NCBI RefSeq assembly: GCF_900496995.4
Contig: NC_044004.1
Span: 49,630,224-49,694,223 of the forward strand
Length of the DNA: 64,000 nucleotides
Reading direction: 5' to 3'
Source of the DNA: Aquila chrysaetos chrysaetos
Taxonomy: Eukaryota; Chordata; Aves; Accipitriformes; Accipitridae
Shown: positions 1-9,600 of the stretch, piece after piece
Position numbering within the stretch: the first letter of the stretch is position 1
Layout of the letters: every line of letters starts with the position of its first letter
The notes under the pieces: generated by a model
What the model was told of the DNA's origin: nothing
What the model saw: only the letters and a program-made list of their open reading frames with translations
Databases searched by the model: none
Made by a program: the position numbers and the translations under genes

Positions 1-1579
1 CAAAGACATGAAATGAGCAGCTGAAAAAGGAAAGTGGGATAAACTGCTAATTTGGCTCAGCCATAACAAGAAATCACTGCCTGCATTTTAGTCAACAGTC
101 TAAGCTAGAACTGCTGCCAAGAACAAATCCTCGCCTTTTTTTCTGCCCTTTACTCCTAACTCTTCCCCCCCATCAGCCTTCCCCATTCCCCCACCTCTTC
201 CCTGGGCCAGAATAAAGTATTTGTACAGCAAACAAGATTGAGGAAATGCTGCAGGTTAAAAGAAGGTGACCTATGCCCAAAAAGGGGACGGGTAATTTTT
301 CCACTCAAATCGGTTCTCCAAAACAGTTCATCACACAGCTCCAACACTTGTGCCTATGAAACAGAGGGTGTAATAATGCAATAAGAAACTACTGAGAATG
401 AAGGACTGCTCTCAGCCACAACATCAGCTTACTTCAGCAGTGCAGTGTCTCAAAATACTTACTCTAACTGTAGGCTACTGCCAAAACCAGCTGCCATTTC
501 TCTTTACCTCTGGATGCATGCTCCTGCAACCTCACGCAATTAAGGTAAGTTTACTGATCTGAGAGAAAACTAAACCACCAAACCACAACAGTATTTCTGT
601 TGCAACAATGAGTATGATTGCTGAATTAAGTATCCCTTTGGCAAGTGTAGCCCTCAGCTGATTTAAACTAAGTATATAAAGAAACTGAATCCTCAGAAGA
701 AGATTATCATATATACGAATAGCCTGAAGTAAATCTGAAGAAGTTCCTAAATTTGTACTGATGTATTAGGCATGAATGACATAAGCACTACAGAAAATCA
801 TGAAGTTTCAGCTGGACATTTTATTTAGAAAAAAAAATATTCATCCTTTAGTAACTTAATGACTACCTTCGTCACACATCTGTTTACAAATACCAGGTTT
901 GGAGAGATGCTAAATATCTGTGGAGTCACTATTCCGTTTTTATAAAAAGTTTAAAAACAATTCACTGGCACCGAAACTCTAATAGTGATAAAGTCAGCAT
1001 CACCTTTTTTCATTCTTATTCTAGAACAGTCAGGGAAACATTTACTCTTTGTTTCTGAGACAGCCTCCCAAACACAACTGATTGGCTAAATATTATTGGG
1101 AACCTTAGGAATTTGATCATAATTTTAAAAAGTCACAGATTTCTCCACAAAGAAGGTACAAGCTGTATTTGCTTCCAAGAAAAAAAAAAAAAAGAAAAAA
1201 AAAAGATTCACCACTCCAGCAGCAGATAGAATGCCTTGTTATCATGAAGTTACACAAAGATTGCTGCCTTTTAAATACCAACTCTTTCTTCCTGCAGTAC
1301 TTAAAACATTTCAGACTCTACCACGCCTATAACTATTCAACTTACAAAACAAATACCGCAGCACAGCAATAGACTACTGGTTGAAGTAATGCTTTTTTAT
1401 GAATTAATTGGATTGTTCTTAATAGTGTCTCAAAACCAACCCCACCCATTCAAGATAATGTGCATGAACTCATGTCCCCCTACTAATTTCACTGTGCTAT
1501 GTATATCAGAATTTTTGGCAGTCTGAAACTGTTGCTGGGATTGGTTGATTTTACACTAATATAACTATCACCCAATCAC
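1..1579 (-). other. ARFIP1: Intron 2 of putative ARFIP1 (partial)
   Basis: This is the intron downstream, on the minus strand, of the first coding exon; it runs off the left edge of the window. It is AT-rich and I found no further exon. An A-rich simple repeat lies at 1180-1204. The short open frames here are not conserved-looking. The assignment depends entirely on the exon call at 1580-1659. Confidence 0.5.
1180..1204. repeat. A-rich simple repeat
   Basis: An A-run interrupted by a single G. No target-site duplication or retrogene body is visible upstream, so it is treated as low-complexity sequence. Confidence 0.9.
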
Positions 1580-1659
1580 CTCAGAGTCAGACTGGATCTC
1601 TTCTGCAGCTGGATGAGATTCATCAAGTGCTGTGGATTCATTGCTGTGTTCTGACATAC
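1580..1659 (-). CDS. ARFIP1: First coding exon of putative ARFIP1 (arfaptin-1)
   Basis: Read on the minus strand, a pyrimidine-rich tract ending TTTTATTTTCAG is followed by GT and then ATG at 1657-1655. The frame stays open for 26 codons (starts MSEHSNES, ends IQSDSE) to GAG followed by the donor GTGATT, leaving phase 0. The peptide is acidic and Ser/Glu-rich, like the disordered N-terminus of arfaptins ahead of their BAR domain; arfaptin-1 binds ARF/ARL GTPases and PI4P at the trans-Golgi. It is only weakly similar to the human ARFIP1 start as I recall it. The ARFIP1 name comes mainly from synteny: head to head with TIGD4 on a shared CpG island, as in human. The BAR-domain exons would lie beyond the left edge. 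Confidence 0.55.
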
Positions 1660-2129
1660 CTGAAAATAAAATAGGTTTGGCATGCATTAATTGATGTGAA
1701 GGGAGCTGGATGTTGCACCTTACAGGAAGCGAAGTAGGCTTTCAGAAAACACTTCTTTTACAAGTTATGATAAAGCAAAGAGAAACCTCCCTCTTTTGAT
1801 GGTGACCAGGCCTTTAGCTCTCCAAAATCTAACCAAGACTAGGAATACAGTCTAGCATAAGCTTCCACTGCCAAAGCAACCTTCCCCGCACAGACGGCTA
1901 AGCTTGCAACGTAAAACCCAGGAAGTCAAACAAGGTTCTTCAGCTGATCTTTACCATCACCTGCAACAATACACTGACTGTATCCTACCATTGCAAAGAT
2001 CACAATTTTGTTAAGACATGAGATTTATCCAAATGTTGCAAGTTTATATTGATGCTAAACCACTGGGACCTAGCAAGCTGTTCAGTCTGTTATACCTAAC
2101 TAGAAACAGAATCCCTTCTGTTTTATTCT

Positions 2130-2158
2130 CAAAAAAAAAACAAACAAAAAAAACCCCT
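2130..2158. repeat. A-rich tract ending AAAACCCC
   Basis: An A-run broken by CAAAC and ending in CCCC. It is one of several A(n)CCCC tracts in the window; see findings. Confidence 0.8.
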
Positions 2159-3296
2159 CACGTACAAAGGCAAAGAAAGTTGGTAATACTGAGCACTCTG
2201 TGAAAGCAATCAACTCTGTGAGTATAGTGATCATGAAAGGTAAGTTAGAAACCTAATACAGCTTAAATAAGAAAAGTATCTAAATTTGATTTCAAATAGC
2301 TGGTAACTACAGGTTATACTGCAATTCCCTCAGCTGTTTGAGAGGAGACAACCAATCATTAAAAATTAAACTGAGTCTGTCAGTATTGAGTATAATCACA
2401 CATGACTTCAGTTCATTAAGTCTTGCACCATTTTATAGATGTTCAGCCACATACCAGATTAAGAAAAGTTAGAGAGATCACTATTTATATTTATATTGTA
2501 TTTCAATTTCCTAAGCTATAAAACATTTTAATTAAAGCAAATAATTAATAAGGTAAGCAGCTCACATGACAAGGGAAATAAAATAAGGACACAAAGGCTG
2601 AGAAGCTGAATCATCTAGATCGTATTACACTGGATAACCTACTACTTTACTTTGGAAAACAGAACACAAAATAAGACATTTCCTCCAGTAAAACAATTCA
2701 TTCAGGGCTATCACTGAATGAAGTTGGATTTTTCTCCAACCAATACAAAATTCCTTTTGAAGTAATTAAGAAAGAAGTATAACTACTCTATATAACTTTC
2801 TTAGTTTTCTTTAATTCTTTTGAATATGAAAGACCGTACAGCAGAGATGCTGTTTTCCCACACAATCTTGTCCAAACTCTGCTTGCGGTTGAAAACAACC
2901 TCCATGTTTAACAGCTTATTTCCGAGTAGATAAAAAATTTCCATTATGGACTAGAAGAATAAGTGTGACTTCTTTGCTCTGATGGTTAAACAAGAAGCTA
3001 AATTCATCTTGTAGCGCAGTCTTGGTTAAGACAATCTGTACCTCAGTTTCACCACATCAGTGATCCTGGAGTTATGTTTGTACCTCACATTACAAACTTA
3101 CACACCACGGTATCGCTGTTTAAAACTATTAAATGCTATAAGCAGCAAAAACATTTTCTTGATAGCCTTAAGAACTCTTAATAACCTAATCTAGAGGCAT
3201 GAACCATCTCACAAACCCATGTAGACGACACTGTGTAAAGACAAAGAATTCATTTTTTTAAAATCCAAATTTAATTCACCATTTGTGTTACAACCT

Positions 3297-3312
3297 CCCC
3301 CCCCCCCCCCCC
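3297..3312. repeat. Poly-C tract
   Basis: Sixteen consecutive C residues, a likely length-polymorphic and sequencing-error-prone site. Confidence 0.95.
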
Positions 3313-4405
3313 AACTTTTTGTACAGTATTCTTTTCCTGCAGGCAGTATCAACACTTCCAACACAGCTCTGCAGGATCACACTGACAAACCGGAAAACAC
3401 GAGAAGGGGAAAACTGTAGATTAAAGGTGGCTTTTGTAAAAAGTTTAACTGCACATTCTAGTTTAACTACAGAATTCCCTGACAATTGCTTCTATAGCAA
3501 AAAAATGGGGATGTACACATCAAATGCCGGATGTAAGGATGAAAACTTTCTACATGTTTACAAAGATTCAGAAGTTAAGATGTGCACGTGAAATTGTGGC
3601 CAACATGGCATCTACATACATATATTACTTATATTTAAGGTTCCATTACAGAAATGCACATAGACTTCTGTATCTCAGTAGTTCCTGATTTTCTCTTACA
3701 GGTGTCAAAGGGCCATTCTTTGTAAGAGCTTGCTAATCTTCAGTACAGTATGAATTCTGCATTATTGATTATTTTTTCACTAAAGCAGCCACAACTTTAG
3801 AACATAGTAGGAGACTCTTCAGTGTACCAGGACATTCGTTACCATCAGCTGCAACTACAGCAACTCAGAGACGTTCTACCTGGAAATACACGCCTGATCC
3901 ATATTCTGACATTAATTTAAGCCTGAAACCCTGCCCTCATCACCCCTGCCCCTCTGGATTTTCATTTTTTTTCCCACTAGACCAATTCTGCAAATCCACA
4001 GAACTACGGCACCAGAGTAGAACAGAAGAGACAAAATAGACTGAGAATCTTCCCCACCATGGCAAAGCCACCTCAAATGCACATCAGATCACAATCTCAG
4101 TCATTTTAAGTTCTGCTCACCATAAATAAAACTGCACAATTTTTAAGTCCTGGGGATTTATATAGCATTTCTTCAACTGGCAAAGTAAAAAGCAAAGCAA
4201 AGCAAAAACTTATAAACAACATACTAAGCTTCCTCTAGGATGAAGACTTCAGAGACATTTAACCAATTATAATCAGTGGTTATAAGAGCACACTTATGGA
4301 CTTTTCATTAAAAAGGCAGATTCTTATTTGCTTATTCACGCAAATATGAATTAAATGTCATCAACAATAAATCCATTTTGAATAAGGGGTTTATTCTTAA
4401 CATAG

Positions 4406-4439
4406 TTACATTACTTAAGTAATGTAATTACTTAAGTAA
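4406..4439. repeat. Paired AT-rich palindromes
   Basis: A perfect 22-bp palindrome at 4406-4427 (half-site TTACATTACTT) contains the 12-bp palindrome TTACTTAAGTAA, which occurs again exactly at 4428-4439. It lies in the putative ARFIP1 intron 1. Confidence 0.9.
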
Positions 4440-6090
4440 ATGACTTATGGTGTCAGAAACAAGAGCCATGGGATTCTCAACAATTACATCTGCTTTTCCA
4501 AGCAGAATGCACCGGCTGCTTCACTTCAGTTTTCTCTTAAATTGATTGCCAGTAAGGTAAAAGCAAGATATCTTCTGTCCACATAAAGTTTATTACACAC
4601 TTTTATTGCTGTCTTATTAGTCCACTGCATAGATAAGTGATAAAAGTTTTTGTAACACGGCAGAAAATGCAAGTGCTCGTGGAAAACAAAATGTATGTAA
4701 AACATATTTTCTTAATTTAAATTTCTAACTAAGAACACTATCACTAGTTCTTGTCAAGATCAAGATCAATTGCTTTTTAAAAATAATTTGAAGAACTGTA
4801 TTAAATACTTTCTGCTGCAATCACACCATAGTTTTCTCTTTACGCTCTTGAATTCCCTGGCTGCTGCACTTGCAAGATCTAATTATGCTTGCAAGTTACA
4901 AGACATGATGGAGATAAGGACTGGAGAACAGGGCTGCCACTAACTTCCACACTCCCTACTCTAGGTCAACCTGCCCCTAAGTTCTTTAACGCCCTGCTCG
5001 TCTCCAGATTAGCTACAGCATGGGCTCCTGTTATGGTTTCAACTTCTACCAACACAGAAAGCAGCAGCTGATCGAGATACTGCCTCAGCTTCCGATTTTT
5101 CCAATCTAATGTTCTTCTGGATTACTTACTCCTTACTTTTTAACTGTGTGTGTACATGCATATATACGTAAACATTTATATGATTCAGACAGCCATTTAG
5201 TTTTGGAGTTGCACTGATCACATGACATCCTTCTCCAGCCCTGCAAAAGAACCCTTCTGCTATCTTTTCTATAGAATCAACACTTTGATAACAGCGCCAC
5301 TGACTGCAAGAGCTAACTCCTTGTTACCAGTTCCACCAAGCATAAAAAGCACACGTTGGACGCTGAAACTACATCCAGTTCAGGGGACACAACATGAAAG
5401 GCTATGAGGGGGTTTCAGCTAAAAACGATAGATCAGAGATGTGCTACAAGCAACACCAGAAGAATTGCTTATAGTTTGTAAACAATACCAGATGCAACAC
5501 CTGCTTGTCACACACCACCACAGTGCTTCCACGTTTTAAGAATAGTAAGCCAGCTGCAAAACACAAATTGGAACACTTAGAACAGTAACTGTCAGGGTGC
5601 GAAATAAGTCCCAGGGGCATGAGATTTATGCAACACCTAGAGTTTTCTTCCTCCACCAACAAACAGGTTCCTCTTCTCTCTCGTGAAACCCACCTTCGAC
5701 CAAGCTCAGGCTCTGCCCGCCCTCTCGGGGTGCCCGCCACCCGCCGGCGCGGGGACCCCGCCGCGAACCCCGCAGGTAGACGGGCAGACCCCCCAACCCG
5801 CACCGCACTCCCGATCCCGACGGCAGGGGCACCCGCCCCGCACCTGGGCCGGCGGGCAGGACGAAGCGCGGGCGGGGGCAGCCCCCAGCCGGGCCCCGCT
5901 GAGGGCTGGGGGCTGCGGGCTCCCCCCACGCCGCCGGCAGGCCCAGCCGGCCGCTGCCCGCACCCGCGGGCCGGCGGGGAGGCCGGGCAAGCGGAGGCCG
6001 CTCCCGCCGTGCAACACGTAGGTCAGGCCCGGCCCGGCCCGAGCCGACCCCGGGGCCCAACGGCCTGCCCCGTCCCGGCCCGTCCCTCAC

Positions 6091-6250
6091 CTGCCGGCGG
6101 CGCTGCTGCGGCCCCGGGGGCGTCGTGCTGCGGGGGGAGGGAGGACGGGGCGGAGGGAGGGAGGGGGGGAAGGAGGAAGCGGGGCGGGGCGGCGCCGGTG
6201 CCCCCTCTCCAGCTTTATTTTCTTCCTTCTCCGGTACCAGCAGGAGCCGG
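6091..6250 (-). other. ARFIP1: Putative non-coding exon 1 of ARFIP1 (5' limit unknown)
   Basis: On the minus strand the sequence GCCGGCAG is followed by a strong donor GTGAGGG at 6090-6084. A CpG-island first exon ending here would splice to the acceptor at 1661-1660, two bases before the start codon. The right-hand boundary given is a guess set by the ETS/SP1 motif cluster. Confidence 0.4.
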
Positions 6251-6366
6251 AAACGCTTGGCCGGAAAAGCGGCTGACGGCGGCCTCGCCGGCGGAGGTGC
6301 GGCGGGAAGCGGTCTCTCTAGGCGGCGGCGGCGCGCCTGTGTCTATGGTCGCTGCCCCGCCGAGCC

Positions 6367-6380
6367 GTAGCCATAGCAAC
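6367..6380 (+). promoter_or_regulatory. RFX X-box motif
   Basis: GTAGCCATAGCAAC matches the X-box consensus GTHNYY-AT-RRNAAC at every defined position, including the AT spacer. RFX-family factors bind such sites, classically in promoters of ciliary genes. It lies about 490 bp upstream of the TIGD4 ATG and about 275 bp from the ARFIP1 donor. Confidence 0.6.
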
Positions 6381-6466
6381 CGGAGACGGGGCCGCTCTGC
6401 CCGCTCCTGCCGCCGCTTGTCTTTTACTACCGCCCGGCGGAGCCCTCTGGAAGCGCGGCCCGGGTC

Positions 6467-6520
6467 GGGGGGGGGGGGGGCGCGCCCAGAGGCGGGGGGG
6501 GGGCGGCGAAGGGGGGGGGG
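6467..6520 (+). repeat. Triple poly-G tract (G-quadruplex potential)
   Basis: G-runs at 6467-6480 (14), 6494-6503 (10) and 6511-6520 (10) are separated by short GC-rich spacers. The arrangement could fold into G-quadruplexes on the plus strand near the TIGD4 start. Confidence 0.85.
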
Positions 6521-6865
6521 TTACACCGGTCACGGCGATGGTGGCGGCCGTGCCCGGCCCTCGACGGGCGTGCGGGCAGGCCGTCTTCCTCGTTCGGGCC
6601 TGAGGCGCCCTTCCGGGCCCGCTGCTCAGGGCCGGCTGCTCCCCGGCCGAGGCATTGGCGGAGTTAAGCGGCTCCGCGGCGCTGGCGTGTGTCTGCCGGC
6701 TGCAGTCGGGAGGCTGCTCCGGCCTCTGCCAAGTGCCATGCCCCTGAGATCAGAGGCGGTCTCGAAAACCGGCTCGGTCGAAGGCGCCCGCAGCCGCAAG
6801 CGGCAGAGCCGCGGCGTGCCCGCCCGCGTGTGGGTGTGCGCGCCGGGGAGTCGGTGGTCGGTGCC

Positions 6866-8404
6866 ATGGCAGAGGCCTCGGGGAGTCCTCTGCCCGAACC
6901 CGCGGTGAGGAGGAAAAAAAGCATATCTATTGAGGAGAAGATTGACATCATCAGTGCCGTGGAGAGTGGCAAGAAAAAGGCAGACGTCGCAGCCAAGTAT
7001 GGCATAAAGAAGAACTCCTTGTCTTCGATTATGAAGAATAAAGAGAAAGTTTTGGAAGCCTTTGAATCTTTACGATTTGATCCTAAAAGAAAAAGGCTAA
7101 GGACTGCTTTTTACGCCGACCTGGAGGAGGCGTTGATGAAATGGTACAGAATTGCTCAGTGCTTGAATGTGCCGGTAAACGGTCCTATGCTGCGCCTCAA
7201 GGCCAATGATTTTGCCCAGAAGCTCGGACATAGTGATTTTAAATGCAGTAATGGCTGGCTCGATCGGTTCAAGTCAAGGTACGGTTTAGTTTTCAGAGCT
7301 CAGCCTGTAGAAGCAGCTGCTGCTACCCGAGTGGATGCCCCAACTCTTTGGTACCAAAATGTTCTTCCTTATTATTTAAACGATTATCAGCCAAAAAACG
7401 TGTTTTATATACAGGAGACTGGATTGTTGTATCAGATGTTACCACATAACACATTTGCGTTTAAAGGGGAAACTTGTTCTGTAGGTACACTAAGCAAAGA
7501 GAGAATAACCGTCGTGGTGGGTACAAACATGGATGGCTCCGAGAAACTTCCTTTGCTTGTTATAGGAAAAAACAAAAGTCCGTGCTCTTTTAAAGATGTG
7601 AAGTCGCTACCTGTGGATTATGAAGCAAACGATATGGCGTGGATGACTTCAGAAGTGTTTGAACAGTGGGTGCGTAAACTTGATGACAGATTTCAAGCAC
7701 AGCAGCGACGAGTAGTTATTCTCGTTGATTCTCTCCCAGCTCACACAGAAGTAAAGAACCTGAAATCTGTCAAATTAGTGTTCTCTCCTCCGGACTATTC
7801 TTCACGTACAGCTACGAAACAAGGAGTTATCAGAAGTCTGAAGGTTAAATACAGGCACTGTCTTATCAAGAGATTTGTTGACTGTGTAGAAGGCAATAAA
7901 GAGTTTATGCTGACTCTTCTTGATGCAGTTGAGATGTTGTACCTGTGCTGGAGGGAAGTGACACCAGAGACTATTGTAAAAAGTTACAATGAAGCAGGAT
8001 TCAGATTAGAAACCAAAGCAAATGGTAATGACACAGAGGTTGAAAGTGACTTTGATTTGATTGCACATGCACAGGCAGCTGGAGTGGAGTTTCCAGAAGG
8101 TTTATCTTTGGAGGAATATGCAGCTCTAGACGATGGCTTGGTAACTTACGAAATGCCCACAAATAACGAAAGGATGTGTGCCAAAGAAAGAACAGCAGAT
8201 AAAGCTGGGACACGTGTTGGTGATGAAGATGAGGATGAAGGTGACCGATTTCAGGGAGCTGAGCAGCCTTTACCATCAAAAAATGAGGCTTTGAGTGCTT
8301 TGGATACCCTTCGAAAGTTTCTCAGAAGTCAAGACACGAATGATTCACTTCACGATTCCCTAGCTGACCTGGAGAATTTTATTCAACATGTAGCATGTAA
8401 ATAA
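6866..8404 (+). CDS. TIGD4: TIGD4, tigger transposable element-derived protein 4
   Basis: An uninterrupted 512-codon frame, the same length as human TIGD4 and very similar along its whole length. It is a domesticated pogo/Tigger (Tc1-mariner superfamily) transposase, presumed to be a nuclear DNA-binding protein; its cellular role is not established. Order: Lys-rich N-terminus; psq-type helix-turn-helix (about 18-70, [13 protein letters not shown] onward); CENP-B-type DNA-binding domain (about 80-145, with [13 protein letters not shown]); degenerate DDE domain (about 175-380); acidic stretch (DEDEDEGD, about 453-460); C-terminal conserved helix. At the three catalytic positions there are Gln183 (IQETG), Asp288 (VDSLPAH) and Lys318 (TKQGVI), so two of three acids are lost and transposition is not expected. 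The ATG at 6866 is chosen because it aligns with the human MAEAS start and has G at -3 and +4; the frame is open further upstream without an ATG. No terminal inverted repeats were seen. Confidence 0.97.
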   Translation: MAEASGSPLPEPAVRRKKSISIEEKIDIISAVESGKKKADVAAKYGIKKNSLSSIMKNKEKVLEAFESLRFDPKRKRLRTAFYADLEEALMKWYRIAQCLNVPVNGPMLRLKANDFAQKLGHSDFKCSNGWLDRFKSRYGLVFRAQPVEAAAATRVDAPTLWYQNVLPYYLNDYQPKNVFYIQETGLLYQMLPHNTFAFKGETCSVGTLSKERITVVVGTNMDGSEKLPLLVIGKNKSPCSFKDVKSLPVDYEANDMAWMTSEVFEQWVRKLDDRFQAQQRRVVILVDSLPAHTEVKNLKSVKLVFSPPDYSSRTATKQGVIRSLKVKYRHCLIKRFVDCVEGNKEFMLTLLDAVEMLYLCWREVTPETIVKSYNEAGFRLETKANGNDTEVESDFDLIAHAQAAGVEFPEGLSLEEYAALDDGLVTYEMPTNNERMCAKERTADKAGTRVGDEDEDEGDRFQGAEQPLPSKNEALSALDTLRKFLRSQDTNDSLHDSLADLENFIQHVACK

Positions 8405-8907
8405 ATATTTTAGCGATGTGTGAAAGCATGTAATTGAAAAAAAGGAATTGTGTAAGTAAACAAAAATAGGCAGTTTAATAACAAGTGTGGCTGCAACGTT
8501 CTCTAGTGTGTCTTGCTCAGGTGCCTAGATGTACATAACGAAAGAAATTTGAAATTATGAAAAAGGGCTGTGAACTGAACTTTCCCACAAAATCAGGAGG
8601 AAAGAACACAAAATTTGGGGTAGAGAGAGGAAATAAGTTGAACCTTTAAAATGATAACTGTAGTTAAGTACAATGGAGGCAAAAGCAATTGTCTGAGCAG
8701 TTCGGTGCACTCGGGGTAAACTGGTGCCCACTCAGAATTCTTTTTTCAGGAAGAGATTAGCACTTCTTCACATTGATAACTTTGTTGGTGTCTTTGGAAC
8801 TGTTGACAGTGGAACAGTGAATATTTATCAGCTTGGTGCTTTTGATACAAAAAATTGAATAACACAGAAAATAGATGCTTAAGTTCTGAGAACTAAGGGT
8901 TTTTTAA

Positions 8908-8913
8908 AATAAA
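8908..8913 (+). terminator. TIGD4: Candidate TIGD4 poly(A) signal
   Basis: Canonical AATAAA about 500 bp past the TIGD4 stop, followed by a T-rich, GT-containing stretch (TTCTTTTTGTCCTTG). Confidence 0.4.
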
Positions 8914-9591
8914 TTCTTTTTGTCCTTGTTCAAGAATTCTGGCCATAGTTTATTTCTGCAGCAGATGAACAGCAGAAAGTTAGCAGCTTTGGATGTGTTT
9001 TGTTTCCTTAAAGCTGCCTGCGTGTGGATACACAGGAATGGCATAATCATTTATCCAAGAGTCGAAAGACAAACAAACCTTTACTTGGTCTTTGAAGAGG
9101 TCAAAAAAGAAGGTCATTCTCTCCCTTTCAGCCTTTTTGGTATTTGGATTTGATGTAGGTCCCTCTGTGCAACTCCATGTATTTCTACAGTAAATACAGA
9201 AAAAAAAATCAGCTTATGCAGTATCTGCACTCAAAACCTTACTGAACTCTTGTTTTATTTACTATACTTGAAGGCTTTGCTGTAGGATTCAGTGCACCAG
9301 TGTGGCTTATTATTCTAAGTACCGTTAACAGGGGTGCTGTTTGCGTGAATGCAGTGTGAGGTTGAGTAAATCACAGTACATTTACACATCTTCAAGTATG
9401 CGTTTCAAGCACTGTAATTATACCAGAGCCAAAAATCTCAATTCATGAGATGTACTGCTTGTGACTTTTTTCAAAACCTGTTTTAAATATTTTCCATATC
9501 TGTCAATTTTTTTCTAAAGTTAGAGATAATAATCTTTCTAATTTAGAGGAAGAAAATAATATTTTATGGAAGCCCTTTAGGAAACCTGTGT

Positions 9592-9597
9592 AATAAA
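9592..9597 (+). terminator. TIGD4: Alternative TIGD4 poly(A) signal
   Basis: Canonical AATAAA about 1.2 kb past the TIGD4 stop codon. Confidence 0.3.
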
Positions 9598-9600
9598 GAG

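Larger units (their letters stand above)
1660..6090 (-). other. ARFIP1: Intron 1 of putative ARFIP1
   Basis: This intron separates the non-coding exon in the CpG island from the first coding exon. The minus-strand donor reads GCAG|GTGAGGG at the 6091/6090 boundary and the acceptor is at 1661-1660. It is mostly AT-rich and becomes GC-rich above about 5.7 kb. It holds a poly-C tract at 3297-3312, an AAAGC pentamer repeat near 4189-4207 and paired palindromes at 4406-4439. I saw no coding exon in it. Confidence 0.5.
5700..6865. promoter_or_regulatory. CpG-island bidirectional promoter, ARFIP1/TIGD4
   Basis: This is the densest CpG- and GC-rich block in the window, and reading frames stay open in several frames because stop codons are rare in it. 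It lies between the minus-strand donor of the putative ARFIP1 exon 1 (6091/6090) and the TIGD4 ATG, about 775 bp. Visible motifs include a GGGGCGGGGC SP1-type box at 6181-6190, two ETS cores CCGGAA at 6247-6252 and 6261-6266, and an RFX X-box at 6367-6380. I see no TATA box at a sensible place, so dispersed TATA-less initiation is expected. Exact start sites cannot be read from sequence alone. Confidence 0.85.
8405..9600 (+). other. TIGD4: TIGD4 3' UTR (extent inferred)
   Basis: AT-rich non-coding sequence after the stop codon. Candidate poly(A) signals AATAAA are at 8908-8913 and 9592-9597. Which is used cannot be decided from sequence; small open frames here are not supported. Confidence 0.5.

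Noticed and set aside
5619-6908. 429-codon open frame through the CpG island
   Set aside because: Gly/Pro/Arg/Ala-rich translation typical of GC-rich promoter sequence with few stops; several other frames on both strands are also open there.
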